From Salinarchaeum sp. Harcht-Bsk1 (lineage in GTDB: Archaea > Halobacteriota > Halobacteria > Halobacteriales > Salinarchaeaceae): 64,000 nt of DNA. The position numbers and the translations under genes were made by a program. The notes under the pieces are model-generated. The model had not been told where the DNA came from, did no database searches, and saw nothing but the letters and a program-made list of their open reading frames with translations. This document shows, piece by piece, positions 34,417 through 43,081 of the stretch (the stretch's first letter is position 1; each line of letters opens with the position of its first letter). The stretch lies in the NCBI RefSeq assembly GCF_000403645.1, contig NC_021313.1:3057014-3121013 (forward strand). Direction: 5' to 3'.

Positions 34417-35025
34417 TCAGTTGACTGCTATCCCTATTAGGCAAAGCACCGTCAAGACAAATGATGTATTGAGGCCCATCTGCACAGAGTTTACATAGCC
34501 CTCTCGTGTTTTCAAGATCCAGTTATTGTGTTCAATACAATCAGCAAAGTCTGATCCGAATACCTCTCTCCTAACATTCTCTTTCTCAAACTTAGTTTCT
34601 ATCCAAGAAGGTTTGATCGGAATAAAGGTGACTCTCAGAGCCGCGAAAAAGCTTAGATTGAGATCGGAGTTTCTTGGTTTCCCTTCGCCGTCGGGATTGG
34701 ATGAGAGTCTGAGGTCTGTGTAGCTGATTCTCGACCAAGCTAAACGGATTAGCCAAAGAAATCCAAACAGAACAGCAAATGAAGCCCACATCGCTGACCC
34801 CACTTTGATTTGACCAGATGAATTGTGAATGGACAGTGCACTGTCCCCCAGGAAAGAAATCCCCGTTATGATCACTCCTCCAAATATTGCATGAACCCTG
34901 ATCGTTCGAAGGAGTTCATCATTCAACTGAATCAGAAGTGTGACTTGGTGGTCAATAATGCTACGAGCAACATCAGGTTCAATGTCATTTGACGAAACCT
35001 CTTTAGCGATATTTTCCCCAGTCAT
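34417..35025 (-). CDS. Three-TM membrane protein, low-GC accessory gene
   Basis: A 202-residue protein with a soluble N-terminus, two close membrane helices (AIFGGVIITGISFLG and WASFAVLFGFLWLIRLAW), a charged cytoplasmic region of about 75 residues and a C-terminal helix (FVLTVLCLIGIAV). The layout recalls membrane effectors of defence or exclusion systems, but I see no enzyme domain. GC is clearly lower than in the virion genes. It overlaps its upstream partner by 4 nt. Confidence 0.7.
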   Translation of the reverse strand: MTGENIAKEVSSNDIEPDVARSIIDHQVTLLIQLNDELLRTIRVHAIFGGVIITGISFLGDSALSIHNSSGQIKVGSAMWASFAVLFGFLWLIRLAWSRISYTDLRLSSNPDGEGKPRNSDLNLSFFAALRVTFIPIKPSWIETKFEKENVRREVFGSDFADCIEHNNWILKTREGYVNSVQMGLNTSFVLTVLCLIGIAVN

Positions 35026-35234
35026 CGCTGTGATTGCATAGCGGTTAGTGCGGCCCCAAACACGAGCAAGACGAGAAGAATTACCAAGAATAGGTTTGGC
35101 CGATTTGCGAACCAGACAAGCACCGTGTCTTGGGAATCAGCGCCACTGATGAGAATCTGGTAGAACGCCACCACAATTAGAATCATGGTAAAAAGGATGG
35201 CCAAACCCGCGATGCCCTCCTGATTGCTTCCCAT
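35022..35234 (-). CDS. Two-TM small membrane protein coupled to the three-TM gene
   Basis: A 70-residue protein with two membrane helices (LAILFTMILIVVAFYQILI and LFLVILLVLLVFGAAL). The ATG at 35234 is preferred to a codon three residues earlier. Its stop overlaps the next start (ATGA), so the two proteins are made together and may form a complex. Not found among known virion genes by eye. Confidence 0.68.
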   Translation of the reverse strand: MGSNQEGIAGLAILFTMILIVVAFYQILISGADSQDTVLVWFANRPNLFLVILLVLLVFGAALTAMQSQR

Positions 35235-35533
35235 AGCCAACACTCCAACTGATTCTACTTAATTCTACTAGCCCGGAAAGAGATCATGACGAGGCCAATA
35301 TCTGATCTCGGCTTGCTCGGTGCGCGGTGCTCATCGCCACCGTGCCACCGGAATCTCGACAGCCCTCCAGCGGATATCGAGGTCGTCATGAGCTCTTCGG
35401 CGCCGGTCCGGCGTTTCCGGTAAACCGTGAAGCATCAGCGACCGCCGGCTGTGACTAAGATCACAGATCCAAAATAGTCCACACAGAAGTTGGCTATGCA
35501 GTCGAAACGTCCCCCCATCGGAGTGCGAAAATG

Positions 35534-35890
35534 CTAGCGTTCGAGGAGGCCCAACAGACGCAATATCTTCTCAAAAACCAATAGAATCTTCAGACCTATC
35601 GCAAGAAGGGGACGCCAAAACGGCTTCTTCTCCGTTTGGAGGATCTCCCTCTCTCCTTTCCGGAGGTTTTCAAACGCGTCAGATGCGAGTAGTTTAACTT
35701 GAGTATCGGCTATCCCCAGGCTTTCTAACTCGTATAACTTGTAATTGAGAGTCTGGGCGTCGTTTCGGATATCCTGGAGATCATGCTTCTGTCCGCTGGT
35801 TATGTCTATATCACGTTCTTTGAGAAGTTCCTGGGCCTCATCATCGCAAAGCAAGGAACCTTGCATATCCCAGGTTGGTGCTCGATACAT
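35534..35890 (-). CDS. C-terminally anchored small protein, low-GC accessory gene
   Basis: A 118-residue protein. The N-terminal 90 residues are charged and helical (CDDEAQELLKERDIDITSG, LRKGEREILQTEKK). The end is a hydrophobic anchor (PLLAIGLKILLVFEKI). Codon use is AT-rich compared with the neighbouring nuclease gene. Not recognised. The 290 nt between it and the two-TM gene contain no clear gene. Confidence 0.62.
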   Translation of the reverse strand: MYRAPTWDMQGSLLCDDEAQELLKERDIDITSGQKHDLQDIRNDAQTLNYKLYELESLGIADTQVKLLASDAFENLRKGEREILQTEKKPFWRPLLAIGLKILLVFEKILRLLGLLER

Positions 35891-35922
35891 TTCAGTTTGA
35901 CTCTAAACTGACAGAAGCGGAT

Positions 35923-36300
35923 TCAGAACACGTCACTAATAGCGAGTTTTGCCTGCTCTGTCCCACGGTGATCGCCGCCGCCATGCCAGCGCAGACACGG
36001 CAGGTCGACGCCCCGGCGCATCCGATCGTTCACCACCGTCAATCCCGATCGCGTCGGCCGGTACACCACAAAGCAGTACCAGCCGTCGTGCCGCCGGAGC
36101 TTCTCGTGATACGCTCGATAGAACTTGAAGTTCCCCGGCTGGCCGTCTGAGTGCTCGATCCGCGTGGATTTGATCTCGACGGGCGTGCCGTTCTGGAAGG
36201 TCGCGTCGTGCCAGCTCGATCGCTCCAGGTCGAATCGTCGTTTCGCGGCCATCCGCTTCTCGCAAGCGGTTCCGTAGTGGTTCGCGCGGTGGCTCGGCAT
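35923..36300 (-). CDS. PD-(D/E)XK-like nuclease (resolvase/endonuclease type)
   Basis: A 125-residue protein. The N-terminus ACEKRMAAKRRFDLER gives the first helix and the strand-turn-strand PVEIKSTRI carries the E-x-K of a PD-(D/E)XK active site, with an upstream acidic residue in SSWHDATF. YCFVVYRPTRSG follows as the next strand. Small nucleases like this act as Holliday-junction resolvases or virus-encoded endonucleases. It lies downstream of the packaging ATPase with the same strand. Confidence 0.68.
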   Translation of the reverse strand: MPSHRANHYGTACEKRMAAKRRFDLERSSWHDATFQNGTPVEIKSTRIEHSDGQPGNFKFYRAYHEKLRRHDGWYCFVVYRPTRSGLTVVNDRMRRGVDLPCLRWHGGGDHRGTEQAKLAISDVF

Positions 36301-36460
36301 CGCTACGCACGCCCGTCGCGCGTCTTTCTTTCTTCCTCCTCCGGCCGGCTCGCCCGCGACACGCGCCGCGATGGGCCGCGGGTATTGTCGACGAAGGAGA
36401 GCAACCCGCGTAGACTAAAGGGGGATCGCCTGCGCTTGACAGCTTGACATCGATTCGCCG

Positions 36461-37645
36461 TCATGCGATCGCAGCCTCCACGTTGTCAACCCAATCACGC
36501 TTCTCGCCGTCGTTGTCGTACTCCTTGAGCCAGTTTCGGACGGTCTCGTGGCTGTAGGGCACGAACTCGGCGGTTGCGCGGGGCGACATGCCCTGCTCGC
36601 GGCACTGGACCATAGTCCACATCGAGACCGGCTTGACGGCTTGTTCCTCGTCGAGGCCGTTTTCCTGGCCGGCACCGCTCGGCCGGGACCAGTGCCAGTC
36701 GCTCTCTTCCTTCGTGTTGTACCGCCAGTCAGTCGGCGGGACGCCCTCGATGGTGGTCTCGACGTCCTTCAGCTGGCCGCCGCTGATTCGATCCGCGACG
36801 ACGGCCTTCTTCTTGCTCACCTTCTTGACGATCTTCCCGAGTCGCCACAGCATCGGGTGAATCGAGGACTCGTCGTGCCCGATATAGATGAGTGCGCCGC
36901 CGTACTTGCGGATCTTGAACACCGTCGGCCCCATCTTCTTGCGGACCTTCTGGCCCTGCTCGCCGCTCCCGCTGGCCGCACTCGAGAACTCGTCGCCGAT
37001 GAACAGCTTCGGTCGCTGGCTGTGCTCCAGTGGACTGCCGTCCTGTTTGACCCACTCGACGAGCGTCGGGTGGTTGGGAATCCAGCCGTCCCGTACATCG
37101 CCGGTCTCGTCAACCCACTCGTTTGCCTCCTGGAGCGTCTGGATGTTCGTCCCGACGAGGCTCTGCTCATTCTGGAGCGCCCGCCAGCGTTGCGCGAGCA
37201 GGCAGGCGAAGTCGGTCTTTCCAGCGCCGGGCTCGCCGAGCACCACGATCACCGGCGCGGGGCCTTCGATCAACTCGTCGACGGCACCGATGGCCTTGAT
37301 GCCGCTGATGTCGGGCTGGTGGCTGGTGTCGCCGACGAGGTGTTTCACCGACGGCGTATCGCCGTTCTCCATCGCCCGCCGAAAGGTCTCGGTGCCCTCG
37401 ATCTTCCGAATCTCGCGGTGCTTTTGGAGGTCCTTCGACTCGCCAGGCATCGCGCCGGGCCGCTCCGCGTTGGTCGGATCGTAGTGAATCGCCCGAACGG
37501 CCAGCGCGCGGCTGATTTGCTCGTCGCGGATCACACCGCCGTGGTCGGCTATCTCGCGGTTCTCCCGCGCCGAGTAGCCTTCCTGGTGCTCGCGAGCCTC
37601 CGCGGTGACATGTAGCGCGTGCGGGTCCGTGCCGTCGCCGCTCAT
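36461..37645 (-). CDS. Packaging-type P-loop ATPase, pleolipovirus VP8-like
   Basis: A 394-residue ATPase. Walker A is GEPGAGKTDF near residue 137 and Walker B LFIGDEFSS near 215, followed by a sensor-like LIYIGHDES. The C-terminal 60 residues include a helix-turn-helix-like MSPRATAEFVPYSHETVRNW, a DNA-contact candidate. Size and place at the end of the virion cassette agree with the conserved pleolipovirus ATPase, thought to act in genome handling. Its start overlaps the upstream stop by 4 nt. Confidence 0.85.
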   Translation of the reverse strand: MSGDGTDPHALHVTAEAREHQEGYSARENREIADHGGVIRDEQISRALAVRAIHYDPTNAERPGAMPGESKDLQKHREIRKIEGTETFRRAMENGDTPSVKHLVGDTSHQPDISGIKAIGAVDELIEGPAPVIVVLGEPGAGKTDFACLLAQRWRALQNEQSLVGTNIQTLQEANEWVDETGDVRDGWIPNHPTLVEWVKQDGSPLEHSQRPKLFIGDEFSSAASGSGEQGQKVRKKMGPTVFKIRKYGGALIYIGHDESSIHPMLWRLGKIVKKVSKKKAVVADRISGGQLKDVETTIEGVPPTDWRYNTKEESDWHWSRPSGAGQENGLDEEQAVKPVSMWTMVQCREQGMSPRATAEFVPYSHETVRNWLKEYDNDGEKRDWVDNVEAAIA

Positions 37646-38439
37646 TGGTCGGTCCCTCCGTCGGTTGCCGCCGGCCGATCGCTCGGTTCGAGGGGCTCAC
37701 CGCGCGGGTTCTCTACCGGGTCGTAGTCGAGTTCGTAGTCGCCGAGGTCTTTGATCTCGTCCGTGTCCCACTCCTGGGCTTCCTCCTCGGCAGCTTCGAA
37801 CCGTTCCTTCACGGCGGTCTTCCGGCCCATCAGCCCACGCTCGTCGGCCTCGGCCTGGAAGTTCACCACGTCGCGCTCGATCTCCACGCCCATCCGGCTG
37901 ATCCGGCCGCGGAGTTTGTTATAGGCGATCGCCGTCTCGATGAGCTGGCCGTGAATGTCCTCCAGCATCGCCTGCACCGTGATGAGCTTCGAGTCGGCGA
38001 GTTTGCTGAAGTACGCCCCCGTGACGATGAGTTCGTCCTGGTCGTCGTAGTAGTCGAATTCGCGCACCTCGAATGCATCGCCGTCGTTGACTCTGTAGGG
38101 CGACGGCCCCTCGACGGTCTTTTCGGCCCAGACTTCCGGCGATACTTTGTACTTCTCGCGGGTGTCGGTTACTCCGTTGATGTGGTGGACGGTGACCCAG
38201 TGGCGGGTTCGGAGCCAGCCGATGAACGACATGAAGAAGCCGAAGAGGATCGGCCCGATGAGGAGCGTCGCGGCGATCGCACCGTACACCCAACCGGGCA
38301 CGCCGGGTAGCTTGGGCTGGAACCACAGCACCATGATCCCGAGCGAGATCAGGAGACCGGCGACGAGCAGCTGGGCCTCGGCGACGAGATACGTAAGGCG
38401 ATCCCGCCAGCTCCCGAACGTGGGCGACAGGTCGCTCAC
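37642..38439 (-). CDS. Two-TM virion-cassette protein (pleolipovirus ORF7-like)
   Basis: A 265-residue protein from GTG 38439. Two membrane helices lie at residues 18-40 and 50-75 (LLVAGLLISLGIMVLWF, GAIAATLLIGPILFGFF). A soluble domain of about 190 residues follows with a coiled coil and an acidic tail. Position between the ORF6-like gene and the ATPase fits the conserved pleolipovirus block. Starts and stops overlap neighbours on both sides (GTGA, ATGA). Confidence 0.78.
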   Translation of the reverse strand: MSDLSPTFGSWRDRLTYLVAEAQLLVAGLLISLGIMVLWFQPKLPGVPGWVYGAIAATLLIGPILFGFFMSFIGWLRTRHWVTVHHINGVTDTREKYKVSPEVWAEKTVEGPSPYRVNDGDAFEVREFDYYDDQDELIVTGAYFSKLADSKLITVQAMLEDIHGQLIETAIAYNKLRGRISRMGVEIERDVVNFQAEADERGLMGRKTAVKERFEAAEEEAQEWDTDEIKDLGDYELDYDPVENPRGEPLEPSDRPAATDGGTDQ

Positions 38440-38993
38440 GCTGCCACCTCCACACCATCATTTTCCCGCCAGAGCGTGACGAGCGCCGCGAGCAGTGCGA
38501 AGGCGCAGGCGAGCAGAATGCCGATGAACAGGCCCTGCGTCCCACCGAACGCGCCGAACGGATTGCTCGACTGCTGGCCGGTCGAGACAAACACGCCGCG
38601 GCCTTCCTGGAGGGATCGCGCCGTGGTGATCGAGACCGCGGCCTCGCCGCTCGGTCCGGTGTCGGCCGGCATCTCGACGGTCGTGGTACCGTTCTCGATG
38701 GTCCGTTGCTGCACCGAGTACGTCCCCGACTCGGCCTCTTTCTTGCTCACCACTTCGGAGATTGTCACCCGGACGGTGCGCTCGCTCTCGAAGGTGAGCA
38801 GAAAGCGGTTCTCGGAGCTGTCGTACCGCCAGTCGGTGAGTATGACCCACTCGTCGACGCGCTCCTCGTAGCCCTCTGGCGCGTCCTGTGCGGCCGTCTG
38901 ATTCTGTGCCTGTGCGAGCGCCGGGCTCGGTACGGCAGCCGTCGCGAGTAGCGCGGCTAGCAGCAGACCGAGCACGAAAGAAGTGCGTTGCAT
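38436..38993 (-). CDS. Secreted, C-terminally anchored virion-cassette protein (ORF6-like)
   Basis: A 185-residue protein with a Sec signal peptide (FVLGLLLAALLATAAVPSPA) and a C-terminal membrane helix (LFIGILLACAFALLAALV). The ectodomain of about 130 residues is beta-rich. A positive cytoplasmic end is short. It starts 3 nt after the spike-like gene. Probable virion membrane protein. Confidence 0.78.
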   Translation of the reverse strand: MQRTSFVLGLLLAALLATAAVPSPALAQAQNQTAAQDAPEGYEERVDEWVILTDWRYDSSENRFLLTFESERTVRVTISEVVSKKEAESGTYSVQQRTIENGTTTVEMPADTGPSGEAAVSITTARSLQEGRGVFVSTGQQSSNPFGAFGGTQGLFIGILLACAFALLAALVTLWRENDGVEVAA

Positions 38994-38996
38994 GGG

Positions 38997-40706
38997 TCAG
39001 CCTGAGGTGACGAGGTTGATGCCGAACAGCGCGCCAATCACGACGATCGCGCCGCCGACGATCCGCCCAAGCCCACCGCCGAGGCCGCCGTTCCCGCCGA
39101 AGAGGGTGAACCCGCCGGAAGTCACGTTGATGTCCTGGCGGGCCTCCTCGGCGTCCTGTTCGGCGTCGTTCGTGTCGCGAAACTCGTCTTGTACGTCGGT
39201 CGGCGAGTCGCTGGTCTCGACGACACCGCGATGCTCGAAGCCGACTGTGGAACTCCCGGACTCGGTGGCGACGATGGTGAACTTCCCGCCGAGCGCGCCG
39301 TAGGTCGCGGCGGTCTCGCCGTTCTGGTCGGTGTAGTTGTACGCGATGTACAGCGTCCCGGGCAACTGGCCGGCGTCGTACTCGAGGCCGACCTCCAGCG
39401 AATCGGGCTGGTCCTGCCGCGCCCACGCGAGCTTGCTGTCGACCTCTCGGACGTTACCCTGAGAGTCCTGGAAGCGAATCACCGTCGCGGTGTCAGCGAC
39501 GGCCCAGCCCATCGTGCGAAAGGCCAGTGCGACCTCGCGGAACGAATCCGCGTTCCGCGCTGCCTCCAGGAGTCCCTGGCTGGCGGTCATTTCGGGAAGG
39601 GAAATGTCGCCGTTCTTTGCAGCGTCGTAGTGGGTATCGACGAGCAGGTCCACCTCCTCCAGGACGTTCTGGCGGATCGTCTCGATCTCCTCGACGACCT
39701 CGACGAATTTCGTCTCGTGGAGGTATACCTGATGCCCGTCGAAGTCCGACGTATCGACTTCCGACTCGTTCACCGAGTCGTACTCGTCGGGGTTGGGTTC
39801 GCGAATCCGTGGATTCGTGAGCAGGTCGAAGTACTTCAGCGTCTGCGAGGAAGTGTCTTTCAGCACCGACGGATTGTTGTACGCCTGCACGGCGAGATGC
39901 TCGGGCCACGGCGTGAGCATCGTGGCAACGGCGTCCTTGTAATCGCCATCGAGCCAGACCTTCGAGTTGATGGACTTCTTGACGGGTGCGGAGACGGTAT
40001 CGCCGTTCGGGAGGGTGATGTCGGAGTTGGCGAACCCGTCCGAGGACGGTGGAAAGATGTTGTTCTGGGAGCCGCCGGAGGTGCCCGACTCCGGCACGGA
40101 GTGGGTCGGCGTGACCCATCTATCGCCGGTGGATTCGTAGGCCTCGATCACCTTGCTTGCCTGGGTAGTGAAGTCGGAGCTGTTGATGAGCTGCATGTCA
40201 CCTTCGAGCTCCGTGATGCGGCTCGTGTGGTGGTTCAGAACGCCCTTCAGCGTCTCCGTGAACGCCGCGTTGACGGCATCCTCGGCGGCCGTTCGCGATT
40301 GACTCTTGCTCGATCCACCGACCGCCTCGTTGTAGATCGCGAGGATTGCGTCCCGGCGTGCGAGGTTCGCCATGCCGTTGGCGTCGCGGCGGGCCTGCTC
40401 CAGCTGCGTCTTGTCGTGGGTGCCGATCTGGCGGGCCCGGTTGTAGAACGTGACCCAGTTCTCCCAGTCGGCCTCGGCCTGCTCGGCGCTCCGATCGGGC
40501 TCCGGAGCGGATTCGCGACCGAGCGCGTACCCGACCATGCCGGCTCCGACGATCGCCGCGCCGATACAGAGCGGACAGGCGCGGACGTTGCCGATCGCGC
40601 CGTACTCAGTAGCTGCGCCCATGCCCATCGCGCCGCCGGCCGCGACCGCACCGGAGCGGAGGAGTGTACGGCGCGAGACCGTGGGCTGTGGGCTCGCCTC
40701 GGTCAT
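38997..40706 (-). CDS. Large Tat-exported, membrane-anchored spike-like protein (VP4-like)
   Basis: A 569-residue protein. A twin-arginine signal (SRRTLLRSGAVAAGGAMGMG) covers residues 9-30. The ectodomain has a long helical first half and a beta-rich second half. The C-terminal helix (RIVGGAIVVIGALFGINLV) anchors it. Size, signal type and place after the small membrane proteins match the pleolipovirus spike that binds and fuses with host membranes. Two nearby Cys (ACPLC, right after the signal) may form a disulfide or lipid site. It overlaps the upstream gene by 4 nt. Confidence 0.83.
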   Translation of the reverse strand: MTEASPQPTVSRRTLLRSGAVAAGGAMGMGAATEYGAIGNVRACPLCIGAAIVGAGMVGYALGRESAPEPDRSAEQAEADWENWVTFYNRARQIGTHDKTQLEQARRDANGMANLARRDAILAIYNEAVGGSSKSQSRTAAEDAVNAAFTETLKGVLNHHTSRITELEGDMQLINSSDFTTQASKVIEAYESTGDRWVTPTHSVPESGTSGGSQNNIFPPSSDGFANSDITLPNGDTVSAPVKKSINSKVWLDGDYKDAVATMLTPWPEHLAVQAYNNPSVLKDTSSQTLKYFDLLTNPRIREPNPDEYDSVNESEVDTSDFDGHQVYLHETKFVEVVEEIETIRQNVLEEVDLLVDTHYDAAKNGDISLPEMTASQGLLEAARNADSFREVALAFRTMGWAVADTATVIRFQDSQGNVREVDSKLAWARQDQPDSLEVGLEYDAGQLPGTLYIAYNYTDQNGETAATYGALGGKFTIVATESGSSTVGFEHRGVVETSDSPTDVQDEFRDTNDAEQDAEEARQDINVTSGGFTLFGGNGGLGGGLGRIVGGAIVVIGALFGINLVTSG

Positions 40707-41230
40707 GCGTCCCTCACGTAGAGTGCACCCCCGACGAGGACGGCCAGCAGAATGATCCCGCCGAGGATGCCGGTGCTCCCGTCGTCGCTACCTGACACTG
40801 CGCCACCGCCGGCAGCGGCGTCGTCGGATATCTGGACGTCGTCGACGACGCTCGCATTCGTGGCAGTCACGTTCACGTCGAAGTGGTCGACGTCGACGGC
40901 GGGGGAGACGGTGGTCTGGTTGTACGTCCAGGTGCCCGGATCGGCCGGGACCGCGTCCGTGGTCGTCGCGTTCACCGTGCCGTCACTGGTGACGTGCTCG
41001 ATGGCGACGCTCGCGGAGTCGTTCGCAGCGTCAGCGGATGCGTTCCAATGAATCTCGACGGTCACCGTCCGATTCTCGCCCGCATCGACGCCGGGCACCG
41101 TCGAGTTACCGACCTGTTCCTGCGCGCTCGCGGCCCCGACGACGATGAGGGAACCGACGAGCGCGACGGCCATGAGGAGGACCGCGAGCAGCTGGAGTGC
41201 CGCCGTGCGGTCCGGGTTGTTCAGTACCAT
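40703..41230 (-). CDS. Secreted Asn/Thr-rich protein with C-terminal anchor
   Basis: A 175-residue protein. Signal peptide LLAVLLMAVALVGSLIVVGA (cleavage near ASAQ), an ectodomain with many N-x-S/T sequons (NSTV, NRTV, NDSA, NATT, NQTT, NASV) suited to archaeal N-glycosylation, a Gly/Ser linker and the C-terminal helix GILGGIILLAVLVGGALY. It lies between the VP3-like and spike-like genes, where classical pleolipoviruses usually have none, so it may be an extra surface protein. Confidence 0.75.
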   Translation of the reverse strand: MVLNNPDRTAALQLLAVLLMAVALVGSLIVVGAASAQEQVGNSTVPGVDAGENRTVTVEIHWNASADAANDSASVAIEHVTSDGTVNATTTDAVPADPGTWTYNQTTVSPAVDVDHFDVNVTATNASVVDDVQISDDAAAGGGAVSGSDDGSTGILGGIILLAVLVGGALYVRDA

Positions 41231-41235
41231 TTGCT

Positions 41236-41628
41236 CTACTCCACGTAGCTGATGAGGACGGCGGCGGCCGAGATGCCGAGCGCGAGCAGCAGGCGGATCA
41301 CGTCGGAGATGCCGACGAGATCGGCGAATACGGGGACGAAGACGTACATCGGCACGGAGAGGAACGCGAAGCCGATGAGTGCGAGCTCGTAGTCCTCGTA
41401 GTCGCTGCCGTCGAGTTCGTTCGTGCCGACGATCCAGCCGAGGCCGCCGAGATACAGCACCAGAGGAATGGTGATCGCCGAGGTTCCGGAGCCGACGATC
41501 GGCTGGCTCAGCGAGCCGATGCCGAAGACCGAAATGTTGAGAGCGAACACCCCGAGCACCATCGCGGCGGCGATCGGGACGATAGTCAGCGCGCCTACGT
41601 CGATCGTATCGACCTGGTTTCGTGCCAT
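41236..41628 (-). CDS. Four-TM small virion membrane protein (VP3-like)
   Basis: A 130-residue, very hydrophobic protein with four membrane helices (TIVPIAAAMVLGVFALN, TIPLVLYLGGLGWIV, ELALIGFAFLSVPMYVF, LLLALGISAAAVLISYV). First gene of the leftward virion cassette, as VP3 is in pleolipoviruses. The ATG at 41628 was chosen because the frame further upstream overlaps the divergent AbrB-like gene. Confidence 0.8.
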   Translation of the reverse strand: MARNQVDTIDVGALTIVPIAAAMVLGVFALNISVFGIGSLSQPIVGSGTSAITIPLVLYLGGLGWIVGTNELDGSDYEDYELALIGFAFLSVPMYVFVPVFADLVGISDVIRLLLALGISAAAVLISYVE

Positions 41629-41714
41629 AACAGCGGCTTGGCCGGTTTCGGCGACCGACAAGATAGTGCGGAAAACCTGGGTACGGCCTTGGGGTTCCGG
41701 CGGTCCAACCCCGA

Positions 41715-41722
41715 GTTTTATC
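41715..41722 (+). promoter_or_regulatory. TATA-like box of the AbrB-like gene
   Basis: GTTTTATC lies 27-34 nt before the ATG at 41749. The divergent virion cassette starts at 41628, so this 120-nt gap may hold its promoter too. Confidence 0.5.
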
Positions 41723-41748
41723 ACGGGTACCGGGACGCAGGTAGAGCC

Positions 41749-41928
41749 ATGGCATTGAACAAACTCCGCCAGCTCGATTCGGACACGATCGGCGTAACGA
41801 TCCCGAAGGACGACCTCCGCCTCGATGGCCTCCTTGACGACGCGGGGGACCTGGAGGGCGAGCACCACGTCCACATCGATCGGCAGGATTCGGGCGAGTG
41901 GGAGCTGACGCTCGTCGAGGATTTATAG
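41749..41928 (+). CDS. Small AbrB/SpoVT-like protein of the provirus
   Basis: A 59-residue protein. LDSDTIGVTIPKDDLRLDGLL has the swapped-hairpin pattern of AbrB-type DNA-binding proteins. It stands divergent to the virion cassette and may repress it. A near-identical but start-less copy lies at 45941-46120 (five residues differ). Leaderless promoter. Confidence 0.78.
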   Translation: MALNKLRQLDSDTIGVTIPKDDLRLDGLLDDAGDLEGEHHVHIDRQDSGEWELTLVEDL

Positions 41929-42018
41929 AAAGTGAATGTTCCAGTGCAACTTCCAGTTGCTGGCTCTTCCTACGAAGCGGCTTTGAGGATATGAGGTTAA
42001 CAGCCGAATTGAAGGCTC

Positions 42019-42384
42019 TCAGCGAAGAATTTCTATCAGGAATGCAGCTGTTGCTACGATCAAACTTGCGCTAAACTTTGCTGTTTTCTCCACGCCCCGG
42101 AGTGCCCACCGAGTGAAGGAGGGCCGAGCATGCCAGAGATCGCTCGCAATCGCCCGGACAGCGTTGAATACGTGGGCCCCACCGTCCAGAATGATGGCGC
42201 ATCCGATATTATAGAGGGCCGAACCTACGTTGTAGAGGATGATCACGAGGAATGCTGCTCCTGTAGAGATGTACTGTCGTTTGAAGGGGGTTACTGGATC
42301 ATTCCCGTTCATCGGGTTACGAATCCAATTTTTCAATTTGACCGCTCCGCTCCAAAGTCGTTTGAAGGGGGCAATGGGGTTCAT
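42019..42384 (-). CDS. Membrane-associated provirus protein
   Basis: A 121-residue protein with one clear helix (GAAFLVIILYNVGSALYNIG) and a weaker C-terminal one (SASLIVATAAFLIEIL). The basic N-terminus repeats an APFKR/TPFKR motif. Lower GC than its neighbours. No family recognised. Confidence 0.6.
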   Translation of the reverse strand: MNPIAPFKRLWSGAVKLKNWIRNPMNGNDPVTPFKRQYISTGAAFLVIILYNVGSALYNIGCAIILDGGAHVFNAVRAIASDLWHARPSFTRWALRGVEKTAKFSASLIVATAAFLIEILR

Positions 42385-42493
42385 TACCTTGCTACCATTC
42401 TACAAGCCAATTTAACAAGAAGTTTTCCACTGTGTGTTCGAAGAACGAAACAGTAGAGAGTCTTATCCAGCCCTCTGACCGTACCTCACTTTC

Positions 42494-43081
42494 TCACAAC
42501 CAGTCAACTTTCTCCCGTTCCCGTCGCTGTGCTTCCGGGGAGTACGTTCCGCGGTAGTGATCGAGGAAAGTCTCCAGGTCGTTCCATCCGCCCCAGTCAC
42601 AGACCAATAGCGGATCCACGTCCGAGGCGGCAAGCGAAGTAGCCCACGTGCGCCGGAGATCGTGAAACGCGAGGTGATTCCAGCCGGCCTCTCCAGTGTT
42701 CTCGGCCAGCTCCTCAGCGGACGATCGGAGCCACCGCCGGAGTGATCGCGTGCTGGTGACGTTGAGGAGCGAGCTGCTCGCCGGCGCGTCGCGCACGTCG
42801 GCGACGGTCCGAATGGTCGTCGCGAGATCGCGCGGTACGGGCGTCTCACGGAATTGATCGCCCTTTCCGTGCCAGACTCGCAGGACAGTGCCGGCGTCGG
42901 TCTCGACGACGTGCTCGGGCGCTACGTCGAGGACCTCGTGGGATCGGAGTCCACAGCGCGAACCTAACGCGAATGCGAGGCGCTGGTGTGTGCCGTCGGC
43001 GCGATCGAGGAGCTCTGCAACGTCGGCCTGGCTGAGCCAGACCTTCATATCGTCTCGGTTGTCGTGCTCGCGGAGATTCAT
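42494..43081 (-). CDS. Short tyrosine recombinase (catalytic domain only)
   Basis: A 195-residue protein comprising just the catalytic half of a tyrosine recombinase. Arg is in CGLRSHEVLD, the HxxR block in FHDLRRTWATS and the nucleophile Tyr in FLDHYRGTYS. The core-binding N-terminal domain is missing. A related pseudogene sits at 46813-47398. Both copies share an in-frame upstream stretch (TQTPIYGTEADRETG), so the original start may lie further 5', at a GTG kept only in the second copy. It could invert or resolve DNA, or assist the larger integrase. Confidence 0.8.
   Translation of the reverse strand: MNLREHDNRDDMKVWLSQADVAELLDRADGTHQRLAFALGSRCGLRSHEVLDVAPEHVVETDAGTVLRVWHGKGDQFRETPVPRDLATTIRTVADVRDAPASSSLLNVTSTRSLRRWLRSSAEELAENTGEAGWNHLAFHDLRRTWATSLAASDVDPLLVCDWGGWNDLETFLDHYRGTYSPEAQRREREKVDWL

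Noticed and set aside
42019-42384. Classification of the 121-aa protein as a holin
   Set aside because: It has one clear and one weak helix and a basic repeat but nothing specific; archaeal pleolipoviruses also leave without lysis.
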